A stretch of 64,000 nt of DNA from the NCBI GenBank assembly GCA_040398805.1, contig JBBATK010000001.1, positions 310,001 to 374,000 on the forward strand. Reading direction: 5' to 3'. A program made the translations under genes and the position numbers. This DNA comes from JBBATK01 sp040398805 (GTDB lineage: Bacteria > Bacteroidota > Ignavibacteria > Kapaibacteriales > NICIL-2). How positions within the stretch are numbered: the stretch's first letter is position 1; every line of letters starts with the position of its first letter. A model generated the notes under the pieces. It searched no databases. It was given only the letters and a program-made list of their open reading frames with translations, and was not told the origin of the DNA. Shown here piece by piece: positions 57,072 through 64,000 of the stretch.

Positions 57072-57515
57072 TTACCGAAAGGGACGTAACATGGCGTAGT
57101 CATTTCCCAAGACGACCGTGCAATCGAGCATGAGGGTGGAATCCACCTCGATGCGGATGAACCGCGGCTCGATTCCCAGTGCATAGGCCACTCGTGCAGC
57201 GGAGGCGGAATCGGAAGTCACTCGTACGACGAATGACCCGGGAGACCGTAACGGTGCGTTCGTCACTTGGACGACGTCGAATCCTCGACCTCGTAAATAC
57301 TCCGTCGCCTTTTTCGCTATGCCAGGGACATCCGTTGCGTTGAGTATCTGCAACTGGATCGCTCGCTCCCGTCCGTCCGCCTCGGTAACGCTTCCACTGT
57401 GTGCTTCCACCGGCGGCCGTATGAAGAACCGATAGACGAAAGCATAGGAAAAAGCGGCGACCAGTGCGAGCAGAAGGAACAGGACCGACACCTTGACGAT
57501 CGGACGAACTTTCAT
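57072..57515 (-). CDS. LytR C-terminal-domain protein, membrane anchored
   Basis: A 147-residue protein with one N-terminal membrane helix (about residues 8-31) and a LytR_C-type domain: IQLQILNATDVPGIAKKATEYLRGRGFDVV (split ILNATDVPGIAKK and LRGRGFDVVQV), then FVVRVTSDSASAARVAYALGI and LDCTVVLGNDY. In LytR_C proteins this part follows a LCP phosphotransferase domain, which is absent here. LytR_C with RsfS is a known pairing in this group. It probably sits in the periplasm and binds a cell-wall partner. Confidence 0.88.
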   Translation of the reverse strand: MKVRPIVKVSVLFLLLALVAAFSYAFVYRFFIRPPVEAHSGSVTEADGRERAIQLQILNATDVPGIAKKATEYLRGRGFDVVQVTNAPLRSPGSFVVRVTSDSASAARVAYALGIEPRFIRIEVDSTLMLDCTVVLGNDYAMLRPFR

Positions 57516-57616
57516 GTCTCAAAAACGATATGAACCAACCTGATGCGCACTGTACGAGGAGTACGGAAAGCGGGAACCGCGATACGGACGTGCAGCGCGG
57601 TCTATGGCATCATGGA

Positions 57617-58117
57617 TCAACGGTACATGCGGAGGAACTCCAAGCGCTCTTGGAGCTTCGCCACCGGCGTGAGCAAGCGGTCCTTACCGAAAATCGCCTC
57701 TTCCTGCGTGTGAAAGACGATATCGTAATCCTTACTCATGACGATGGCCTCTTCCGGACATACCTCTTCACAGTATCCGCAATAGATACACCGTAGCATG
57801 TTGATCTCGAACAATGCAGGATATCGTTCCTTGTCACGCTCCACGGTCTCACCGGCGCGGACCTCGATAGCGAGTGCAGGACAAACACGAGAGCATAGTC
57901 CACAGGCGACGCATCGTTCTCCGCTTTCCTCTTCAACAAGCACCGGACGCCCGCGATAGCTGCCTGTGGGATCCCACCGTACTTCCGGATATTGCCTCGT
58001 CATATCCGGCTGGAACATCGTCAAGAACGTGGAGCCCAAGCCCTTCACGATCTCCGGAAGATAGAGCTTCTCCCAGAATGACATCCGTTGTGCGCGTGTA
58101 TTCGTCGTGACATTCAT
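57617..58117 (-). CDS. nuoI: NADH-quinone oxidoreductase subunit I
   Basis: A 166-residue protein that carries clusters N6a and N6b of complex I. Two CxxCxxCxxxCP motifs are present: CVACGLCSRVCP and CIYCGYCEEVCP, in the order and spacing of NuoI. The N-terminus has the family amphipathic helix, and GDxR-like YPEVRWDPTGSYRGR precedes the clusters. Start 58117 or 58084 (MSFWEK). It follows nuoH by 45 nt; nuoJ does not follow. Confidence 0.95.
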   Translation of the reverse strand: MNVTTNTRAQRMSFWEKLYLPEIVKGLGSTFLTMFQPDMTRQYPEVRWDPTGSYRGRPVLVEEESGERCVACGLCSRVCPALAIEVRAGETVERDKERYPALFEINMLRCIYCGYCEEVCPEEAIVMSKDYDIVFHTQEEAIFGKDRLLTPVAKLQERLEFLRMYR

Positions 58118-58162
58118 CTGCGTGTTCGAGAGTAATGATTATCGTGATTCGAGACTAATGAC

Positions 58163-59251
58163 TTACTTGATGATTCCGAAGGATTGCAGGACCGACATGA
58201 CCCCGCCGGTCACAAGGATATTGACGAGCGCGACCGGTAGCATGACCTTCCAGCCCAGATTCATCAGCTGGTCATAGCGGAAACGCGGCAACGTCCAACG
58301 GACCCAAATGAAGAAGAACAACAAAGCGCCGACCTTGGCGGCAAAAGTACCGAACTGCACAAGGGCAAGAAGCACCGAACCGTCCTCGATACCAAGAAGC
58401 TGCTTGGCGAACGGTGCGTCGTATCCGCCCAGATACAAGGTCGTCAATACGGCCGACGACGTGACGATGTTCGCATATTCTGCAAGGTAGAACAAACCGA
58501 ACTTCATCCCCGAATACTCTGTGTGATACCCACCGACAAGTTCCGGCTCCGCCTCCGGGAGGTCGAACGGTGCACGATTCGTCTCCGCAAACGATGCCAC
58601 CATGAAGATGATGAAACCGATGGGCTGGAAGAAGATATTCCACTTGCCTTCCGCTTGGGAGGCGATGATGGAGTTCATATCCAACGATCCCGAAATCATG
58701 AGCACAGCGATAAGGGCCAGACCCATGGACAATTCGTAGGAAATCATCTGCGCAGACGAGCGAAGTCCGCCCATGAGCGAATACTTGTTATTGCTCGACC
58801 AACCAGCAAGGGTTACGCCGTAGACAGCCAGCGAGGTAAGTGCGAGGATGATGAGAATGCCGACATTCACGTTCGGCGCCAGAGCGATGTAGAATTTCTC
58901 TCCATGGGAATCCGTGATGTATCCTGCCGGGGAGATCACGCAGAACAACGCTAGCGCGATGGCTATGGAAATCAGCGGAGCCAGTGCGTGGTAGAAACGA
59001 TCCGCATTGGTAGGAATGATGTCTTCCTTCGTGTACAACTTGATGACGTCGGCAAGCGGTTGCAACAATCCGAACGGTCCCACACGATTGGGTCCCACGC
59101 GATACTGCATCCACGCCGATATCTTCCGCTCCGCATAGACAAGGAACGCAGCGATCGTCAACACCAGGTTCAGAATGATAAAGCCTTTGACCAACGCGAA
59201 CAGCGTCACACTATGAATGATCGTATCAAGGAGGGATTGTAAAGCGTCCAT
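58163..59251 (-). CDS. nuoH: NADH-quinone oxidoreductase subunit H
   Basis: A 362-residue membrane subunit with about eight helices that forms the quinone-binding chamber. YAERKISAWMQYRVGPNRVGPFGLLQPLADVIKL (the first part AERKISAWMQYRVGPNRVGP) and the later FAETNRAPFDLPEAEPELVGGYHTEYSG (core ETNRAPFDLPEAE) are signatures. Six conserved acidic residues are present. It ends 45 nt before nuoI and begins 64 nt after nuoG, in the usual G-H-I order. Confidence 0.97.
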   Translation of the reverse strand: MDALQSLLDTIIHSVTLFALVKGFIILNLVLTIAAFLVYAERKISAWMQYRVGPNRVGPFGLLQPLADVIKLYTKEDIIPTNADRFYHALAPLISIAIALALFCVISPAGYITDSHGEKFYIALAPNVNVGILIILALTSLAVYGVTLAGWSSNNKYSLMGGLRSSAQMISYELSMGLALIAVLMISGSLDMNSIIASQAEGKWNIFFQPIGFIIFMVASFAETNRAPFDLPEAEPELVGGYHTEYSGMKFGLFYLAEYANIVTSSAVLTTLYLGGYDAPFAKQLLGIEDGSVLLALVQFGTFAAKVGALLFFFIWVRWTLPRFRYDQLMNLGWKVMLPVALVNILVTGGVMSVLQSFGIIK

Positions 59252-59315
59252 CGGTTCTGTTGTGTATTTATTGATTTTCGTTCAATATCGTCGTTCTTCC
59301 GACCTCGGAAGAAGC

Positions 59316-61070
59316 TTAGGGCTTCATGTAGTGCGATTCGTAGATCACCTCTGCAGGTTCCGGCTCGTTGATCTTATGAAGCACCACGCCATGACGGTGA
59401 TCAAGGACCTCGTAGTTCATTCCTTCGAATCCCTTGACCGTTGCGGAGATGTCCGCGAACACAGCTGATGACGATGTATAGTTCCATCCTGCATCGCAGG
59501 CATTGGCGATCCCTTGAAGGATCTGCCAAACCTGACGGCAGTCGCGTTTCTCCCCTTGCGTCCACCGGTCGTTCTGAGCACCGAAACGATCCAGACGACT
59601 CATCTTCATGCCCATACGACGCAGATTTTCGGCAGTGACGACCGCCGGTGTGAAATGCTGGACCCGACCATGGAGATTCGTGTACGTACCTTCGCTCTCC
59701 GCATAGGTCGATGCACCGAACACCGCACTTGCCACCTTCGTCAATCCGCAACTGTTCGCTGAGATGACCACCGAGTACGCCACCGATTCGAGTGCCTGCT
59801 GAACCGAAGCATCGCAGCACACGCCGTCGTCGCACAGGACAATGACCGCCGTGCTGGACGAGATACGTGAAGCGAGCTCGGACGATGTCACAGGTGCGAT
59901 ACCCAGCGCCTCGAATCCACGCGAGTTCGCATTCCTGTCTGAGCTGCGTAGGAACTCGTCGCCGAACGACGCGTCGTCGTTCCGCACGTAGACAAGGTTG
60001 CGGGTGGAAAAGACGTCGCGGGCAAGCTTCGATGCTGCGAACGCATCTTCGTTCGTGCTCTTGCCACCGATCACGACAAGGATGGAATCACCCTTGACTT
60101 GCGTAAGGTTCTTCGCCGCTTCGGCGAAAGCTTCTTTCCAGTCGGCCGAGCGCAGGTCGCTACCGCTTCGCACGTGCGCACCCGTGATACGGTTCTCATT
60201 GACCCACGCATACTGCGTGGTCCGGCCCGTATCGCACATCCAATACGTGTTGACGTGAGGATTGGCTCTCGGCTCCAAACGGAGGATGGTGTTGTCCCGA
60301 ACGCCGATGCTCATGTTGCATCCACGCGCACACCCCGGACACACCGAATCGTTGAAGGACATGTCCCACACGCGGGCTTTGAACCGGAAGTCGATGCTCG
60401 TGAGCGCGCCCACCGGACACAGCTCGATGACGTTCATGGAATAGGGCGAATCGAACTGCGTGCCCTCGAAGGTTTCAATCGTGACATGGTCTCCGCGCTG
60501 AACGAAGGTCAAGACGGGTTGCTGCGCAACCTCCGTCGCGTAGCGGATACAGCGCGAACACGAGATGCACCGTTCACCGTCGAACATGACGTTCGGTCCC
60601 CATGCTACACGCTTGTCCTTGTGATTCTTTCCTTCAACGAAGCGGCTCTCGCCCTTCGAATACTTGTAGGCGTATTCCTGGAGTTTACACTGACCCGCTT
60701 CGTCGCAAATGGGACAATCGAGCGGGTGATTGATGAGCAAGAACTCCATGACGGCGTTCGATGCTTTTTCCGATTTCGTGTCCGATGTCGTCACGACCAT
60801 GCCGTCGGCCACAGGCGTCGCACAGGCGATCTGGAGTTTCGGTATCCACGCGATGACCGGATTGCCGCTCTCGTCCACCTCGGGGTTGCCGTCGGCACCG
60901 CGCTTGGGCGATCCCACGTTCACAAGACACATGCGGCAGTTGCCGGCTACACTCAGCGAGGGATGCCAACAGAAGTGCGGAATGTGCATTCCACTCTCAT
61001 GGGCCGCTTCAATAATCGTTTTTCCGGCTTGCGCCTCTATCTTTTGTCCGTTGATCGTCAGTACAGGCAT
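59316..61070 (-). CDS. nuoG: NADH-quinone oxidoreductase subunit G
   Basis: A 584-residue iron-sulfur subunit. The N-terminal 2Fe-2S domain has HFCWHPSLSVAGNCRMCLV; the His-containing HCxxC-type cluster lies in CPICDEAGQCKLQEYA, two 4Fe-4S sites follow (CISCSRCIR, CPVGALTS, and the molybdopterin-type CPGCARGCN), then a short C-terminal molybdopterin-oxidoreductase domain. This is shorter than the ~900-residue E. coli NuoG. Start 61070 (MPVLTINGQK) is chosen by homology, not 61139. It is the first gene of nuoGHI; nuoE and nuoF are not upstream. Confidence 0.95.
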   Translation of the reverse strand: MPVLTINGQKIEAQAGKTIIEAAHESGMHIPHFCWHPSLSVAGNCRMCLVNVGSPKRGADGNPEVDESGNPVIAWIPKLQIACATPVADGMVVTTSDTKSEKASNAVMEFLLINHPLDCPICDEAGQCKLQEYAYKYSKGESRFVEGKNHKDKRVAWGPNVMFDGERCISCSRCIRYATEVAQQPVLTFVQRGDHVTIETFEGTQFDSPYSMNVIELCPVGALTSIDFRFKARVWDMSFNDSVCPGCARGCNMSIGVRDNTILRLEPRANPHVNTYWMCDTGRTTQYAWVNENRITGAHVRSGSDLRSADWKEAFAEAAKNLTQVKGDSILVVIGGKSTNEDAFAASKLARDVFSTRNLVYVRNDDASFGDEFLRSSDRNANSRGFEALGIAPVTSSELASRISSSTAVIVLCDDGVCCDASVQQALESVAYSVVISANSCGLTKVASAVFGASTYAESEGTYTNLHGRVQHFTPAVVTAENLRRMGMKMSRLDRFGAQNDRWTQGEKRDCRQVWQILQGIANACDAGWNYTSSSAVFADISATVKGFEGMNYEVLDHRHGVVLHKINEPEPAEVIYESHYMKP

Positions 61071-61409
61071 GAACCCACTCCAAACATTGAGTAAATCGTA
61101 GTCGACGTTGCTGCATCGGTCGACTCGACATGAACACACGAAAATAGCGTTCGGAATGGAATTGAACGAACGAAAACGAGGGAATCAGGTGGTTCGGATT
61201 GACGCCTGGGCGGGTGCCTGCTTCACGCCGACTTCGCGCTGTCGTTCATGAGCCACCTTCCTTGCACGACACTGCGCATTTCTTTATCAGACTCGATTGT
61301 CTAATTTTGTCCAGGTACGACGAACAGCGAATCCATTCCTACGACCGGTAGAGTGTTCATATCGTCCGTCGTTCTCAATCGCCGTTTTTACTATCACGAG
61401 GATGTCATC
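61071..61409. promoter_or_regulatory. Divergent intergenic region with elements for nuoG and the DUF2231-like gene
   Basis: A 339-nt gap with no gene I can support. On the minus strand TATTTTCG (61146-61139) is a near match to the -7 element for nuoG, about 70 nt upstream of its start. On the plus strand TAATTTTG (61302-61309) is an exact TAnnTTTG, about 100 nt before ATG 61410. No further structure is apparent. Confidence 0.45.
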
Positions 61410-61952
61410 ATGGACAGCACGCATATCCACTTGCTACTCAATCATTTTCCTATCATCGGCACGCTCATCGCGACCATTCTCCTTGCATGGGCCGTGTTCA
61501 GGAACAACACGTCGATCCGGTCGGCGGGATATTCCCTGCTCATCGCCATGGCACTCGTGGCCATCCCCGTCTATCTCACGGGCGAACCGGCAGAAGAATC
61601 CGTGGAAGACCTGCCCGGTGTGTCGGAGTCCCACATCGAACAGCATGAGGATGCCGCGAAGTCCGCTTTGATCGCGATGGAGGTTACGGGCGTTCTCGCC
61701 CTTGCCGGACTCATCGCTGCGCGCAAAGGTCATGCGCAATCGAATACCCTGGGCCTCGCAACCCTCGGCGCCGCCGTCGTCACCTGCGCGCTCATGGGGT
61801 ACACGGGGAATCTCGGCGGACAGATCCATCACCAGGAGATACGCAGCACCGGCGCCGGCACAGGACCAACGGAGCAGATGCATGAATCAGGACTCGCTCC
61901 TACGTCCTCAGATTCTTCGAAGAGTAAAAACGCCGTCGAAGACGACGACTGA
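61410..61952 (+). CDS. DUF2231-like multi-pass membrane protein
   Basis: A 180-residue protein with about four helices. The start MDSTHIHLLLNHFPIIGTLI carries the H-x-x-x-NHFP motif typical of DUF2231-type membrane proteins; a second helix pair follows, and the DLPGVSESHIEQHEDAA loop and GGQIHHQEIRS contain more histidines, which could bind heme or metal. The last 30 residues are polar and acidic. GAGG lies 8 nt before ATG 61410; the frame further upstream looks non-coding. Function unknown, perhaps electron transfer or small-ligand binding. Confidence 0.8.
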   Translation: MDSTHIHLLLNHFPIIGTLIATILLAWAVFRNNTSIRSAGYSLLIAMALVAIPVYLTGEPAEESVEDLPGVSESHIEQHEDAAKSALIAMEVTGVLALAGLIAARKGHAQSNTLGLATLGAAVVTCALMGYTGNLGGQIHHQEIRSTGAGTGPTEQMHESGLAPTSSDSSKSKNAVEDDD

Positions 61953-62031
61953 TGAGGGACAGGAAGCATCGCCCGCGCTCGAATGGGACCATCTCGGTAT
62001 TTTGCCCGCATTCGTAACTCGATTGTGAACG

Positions 62032-63684
62032 ATGGACTCCATCTCCAACATCCTTTCAGCCCACGCCAGACGCGGTTCCGCGCCGACGGCAGCGGACTTC
62101 CGTTTCTCGTCGATCGCCTCGGCGCTCGCACACCATTCAACGGCGAAACCGGATACCGCCTATCTGATATTTGTTGCCGATTCCGGCGTGCGGTCGGAAC
62201 ATACCTATGCCACATTTCGCGAGAGCGTCTTGCGATGCGCCACCTCCCTTCTCCGGCTCGGCGTCACTCGTGGCTCCCGTATCGTGTCCGCAGCCCACAA
62301 TCATGAAGACACCGTCATCCTCATGTTCGCCGCGTGGTGCATCGGCGCGTGCGTCGTGCCTCTCAACATGACCGAGGATGATGACCGCCTACGATACATC
62401 ATCGGCGACTGCGGTGCGGTACTTGCCGTTGTGCGCCCGGAATATGCCGGTCGCGTGCGACCCATGTGCAATGCGGCGAACCTTACCTGCGTGGATGTTC
62501 ACGACGACCGATATGTCACTGATTCGTCGACTCCCCTTTTCGTTCCCGACGAGGATTCATTTCTCGACGACGAATGTCTCATTGTGTATACCAGCGGCAC
62601 GACAGGAAAACCCAAAGGCGTCGTGCTCATTCAGCGGAATCTCATGGCCGATGGCGAGGGCATCGCCTCATGGCATGGCATCGATGCCACGCAGCGCATG
62701 ATGTGCGTCCTGCCCATCCATCACGTCAACGGAACCATCGTGACACTCGTCACGCCCTTCCTTGCGGGCTCCTCGGTGGTACTCTTACGGAAGTTCCAAT
62801 CGGACACCTTCTTCACTACCATACGGCGGGAGGGTATCACCGTCACCTCTGTCGTGCCTACCTTGTTGGCCTTCCTACTTGAAGCTGGGAGCGATGATTG
62901 CGATGTCGTGCATCATGGGTTCCGCCATATCATCTGCGGTGCCGGACCTCTCACCTGCGAACTCGCACAGCGGTTCGAAACGACATACCGTATTCCGATC
63001 ATGCACGGATATGGGCTTTCCGAGACGACGTGTTATTCGTGCTTTTTGGAGACGCAGCTCAGCCCGGAGGAGCATCAGCACTGGATGCAGTCCTTCGGAT
63101 TTCCCTCTATCGGCACGCCCATTCCCCAGAACGATATGCAGATTCACGATCCAAGCGGAAACCCGTGCGCAGAAAATGTACGCGGCGAAATCGTCATCCG
63201 CGGATGGAACGTGATGAAAGGGTATTACAACAACGACTCGGCTAATGCCTCCGCCTTCGAGTTCGGGTGGTTCCGCAGCGGGGACGAAGGCTTCTGGGTA
63301 TCGTCATCGAACGGCATGCCGTATTTCTTCATCACCGGACGATTGAAGGAGCTCATCATCCGCGGCGGTGTCAATATCGCTCCGCTCGAGATCGACGAAG
63401 TGATCAACCGCGCCCCGGGTGTCCGTGCAGGCATCAGCGTGGGATTTGAAAATGACTTCTATGGAGAAGAGGTGGGGGCTCTCGTCGTGGCGGAATCCGG
63501 GTGCGATGCCGAGGCCGTCAGGGAATTCTGCTCACGCCACCTGCCCTTTTCCAAGACGCCGAAAGTGGTGTTGTTCACCGACGCACTCCCCGTCACCTCC
63601 ACAGGCAAGTACCAGCGCAACAAGGTGAAGCATCTTTTCGCCGAGTGGAAAGCGGCACAGTTTACAAAAGGTCCTCGTCCATAG
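62032..63684 (+). CDS. Acyl-CoA/acid-CoA synthetase (AMP-forming)
   Basis: A 550-residue ANL enzyme. The P-loop YTSGTTGKPKGVVL lies near residue 187, GYGLSETTCYS near 320, then WFRSGDEGFW, FITGRLKELIIRGGVNIAPLE and the C-terminal catalytic lysine in TSTGKYQRNKVK. The Y-less GLSETT form and 550-residue length point to a medium-chain or benzoate-type ligase; the substrate is unclear. It begins 79 nt after the DUF2231-like gene. Its 3' end overlaps the convergent gene by 23 bp. It complements the long-chain enzyme at 9209. Confidence 0.9.
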   Translation: MDSISNILSAHARRGSAPTAADFRFSSIASALAHHSTAKPDTAYLIFVADSGVRSEHTYATFRESVLRCATSLLRLGVTRGSRIVSAAHNHEDTVILMFAAWCIGACVVPLNMTEDDDRLRYIIGDCGAVLAVVRPEYAGRVRPMCNAANLTCVDVHDDRYVTDSSTPLFVPDEDSFLDDECLIVYTSGTTGKPKGVVLIQRNLMADGEGIASWHGIDATQRMMCVLPIHHVNGTIVTLVTPFLAGSSVVLLRKFQSDTFFTTIRREGITVTSVVPTLLAFLLEAGSDDCDVVHHGFRHIICGAGPLTCELAQRFETTYRIPIMHGYGLSETTCYSCFLETQLSPEEHQHWMQSFGFPSIGTPIPQNDMQIHDPSGNPCAENVRGEIVIRGWNVMKGYYNNDSANASAFEFGWFRSGDEGFWVSSSNGMPYFFITGRLKELIIRGGVNIAPLEIDEVINRAPGVRAGISVGFENDFYGEEVGALVVAESGCDAEAVREFCSRHLPFSKTPKVVLFTDALPVTSTGKYQRNKVKHLFAEWKAAQFTKGPRP

Positions 63685-64000
63685 CATCGCTCTCACCTGC
63701 ATAGCCACGACCGAGCATGGAGCCCACCATGTCCTTGAATGACGCGAGTCCGTCGGCTTCGTCCTTGGCGATCTTCGAATGATGATGCAAGGCTTCCAGG
63801 ATGAATTCCATAGCGGATACCAGCTGCGGCGTATCCTCGGGGTCGATACCCAGGTGGGTCGTTGCCAGCGTGCGCAGCGTCGGTATCTTGTCCAGCTCTG
63901 CAAGTGCATCCGCTGTGGACAGCATGTCCGACAGCGTAACGGCATTGCCGGCAGCGAAGAACTTCATGACCGCATTGTAGGGATCCGGTTGCTGTTGATC
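63662..64000 (-). CDS. C-terminal part of a magnesium-chelatase-like AAA ATPase (runs off the right edge)
   Basis: The frame is open from the right edge to TAA at 63662, 112 codons. Residues before the first internal ATG (QQQPDPYNAV) continue it, so the gene starts outside. It reads KFFAAGNAVTLSDMLSTADALAEL, then a helical tail (VSAMEFILEALHHHSKIAKDE, then GLASFKDMVGSMLG; each cited in part). This tail resembles the C-terminus of ChlI/BchI-like magnesium-chelatase ATPases in this phylum, often next to von Willebrand-type proteins. The assignment rests on a recalled family pattern and is tentative. It overlaps the acyl-CoA synthetase by 23 bp. Confidence 0.5.
   Translation of the reverse strand, partial: DQQQPDPYNAVMKFFAAGNAVTLSDMLSTADALAELDKIPTLRTLATTHLGIDPEDTPQLVSAMEFILEALHHHSKIAKDEADGLASFKDMVGSMLGRGYAGESDAMDEDLL

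Noticed and set aside
1..64000. CRISPR arrays, insertion sequences, prophage or integrative elements
   Set aside because: No regularly spaced direct repeats, transposase, integrase or cas-like genes were seen; the tRNA-Arg gene has no partial copy nearby.

Overview
The window reads as ordinary, densely packed bacterial chromosome, not a mobile island. I see no IS element, integrase, CRISPR array or phage gene. The most likely source is a member of the Bacteroidota/Chlorobi superphylum (FCB group), possibly near Kapabacteria or Ignavibacteria. Three things suggest this: repeated Bacteroidota-type promoter elements (TTG, about 19-20 nt, then TAnnTTTG) upstream of genes on both strands; a DUF2723/GT117-type glycosyltransferase; and the zapA, rny, MotAB and PnuC complement. 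Placement below superphylum is inference. Many genes have no clear Shine-Dalgarno site, while others (rpmB, mgtE, rny, the TlpA lipoprotein) have a strong GGAGG-type site.

Layout. 1-1834 (minus): end of a membrane-protein gene and two enoyl-CoA hydratase/isomerase genes. 1908-2591: rsmE. 2609-9038 (minus): a tightly coupled operon of methylmalonyl-CoA mutase, a small membrane protein, MeaB, an M24 peptidase and a TPR protein. 9209-11029: long-chain acyl-CoA synthetase. 11095-15704 (minus): SppA, a TlpA-like lipoprotein, PnuC and a THUMP RNA methylase. 15826-21227 (plus): PrmA, Ppx/GppA, an NAD-dependent epimerase and a penicillin-acylase-family hydrolase. 21224-23778 (minus): a YfiH-family laccase-domain protein and ComEC. 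23849-28855 (plus): rpmB and its terminator, then TPR lipoprotein, motA, motB and a degenerate receiver/HD-GYP protein. 28850-31948 (minus): a peptidase, beta-propeller and Omp85-like fusion. 32238-37589 (plus): a carboxyltransferase subunit, a YfhO-like membrane protein, a HAD hydrolase and peptide deformylase. 37597-41987 (minus): a biotin carrier protein, a GT2 glycosyltransferase and the DUF2723 protein.

42219-43990 (plus): a GT2 and RlmB. 44085-46276 (minus): RNase Y, a candidate structured RNA, and ZapA. 46514-48628: a polyprenyl-phosphate sugar transferase and a GT4. 48804-52239 (minus): a UvrD-like helicase and MgtE. 52504-52918 (plus): rpsT and tRNA-Arg(ACG) sharing one promoter and one terminator. 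52957-54904 (minus): a TPR lipoprotein, a small protein of unknown role and a NuiA-like nuclease inhibitor. 54901-61070 (minus): argS, rsfS, a LytR_C protein and nuoI, nuoH, nuoG. 61410-63684 (plus): a DUF2231-like membrane protein and a second acyl-CoA synthetase. The right edge holds the 3' end of a probable magnesium-chelatase-like ATPase.

Metabolically, two acyl-CoA synthetases, two crotonases, methylmalonyl-CoA mutase with MeaB, a methylcrotonyl-CoA-carboxylase-type subunit and a biotin carrier point to breakdown of fatty acids, branched-chain amino acids or aromatic acids into propionyl- and succinyl-CoA, with complex I as electron sink. A second theme is the envelope: lipoproteins, an outer-membrane fusion protein and glycosyltransferases. 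The items most worth a second look are the peptidase/propeller/barrel fusion, the HD-GYP pseudoenzyme behind motAB, the RNA candidate between zapA and rny, the rpsT/tRNA-Arg unit, and two terminators whose U-tracts end one base before the next start codon.
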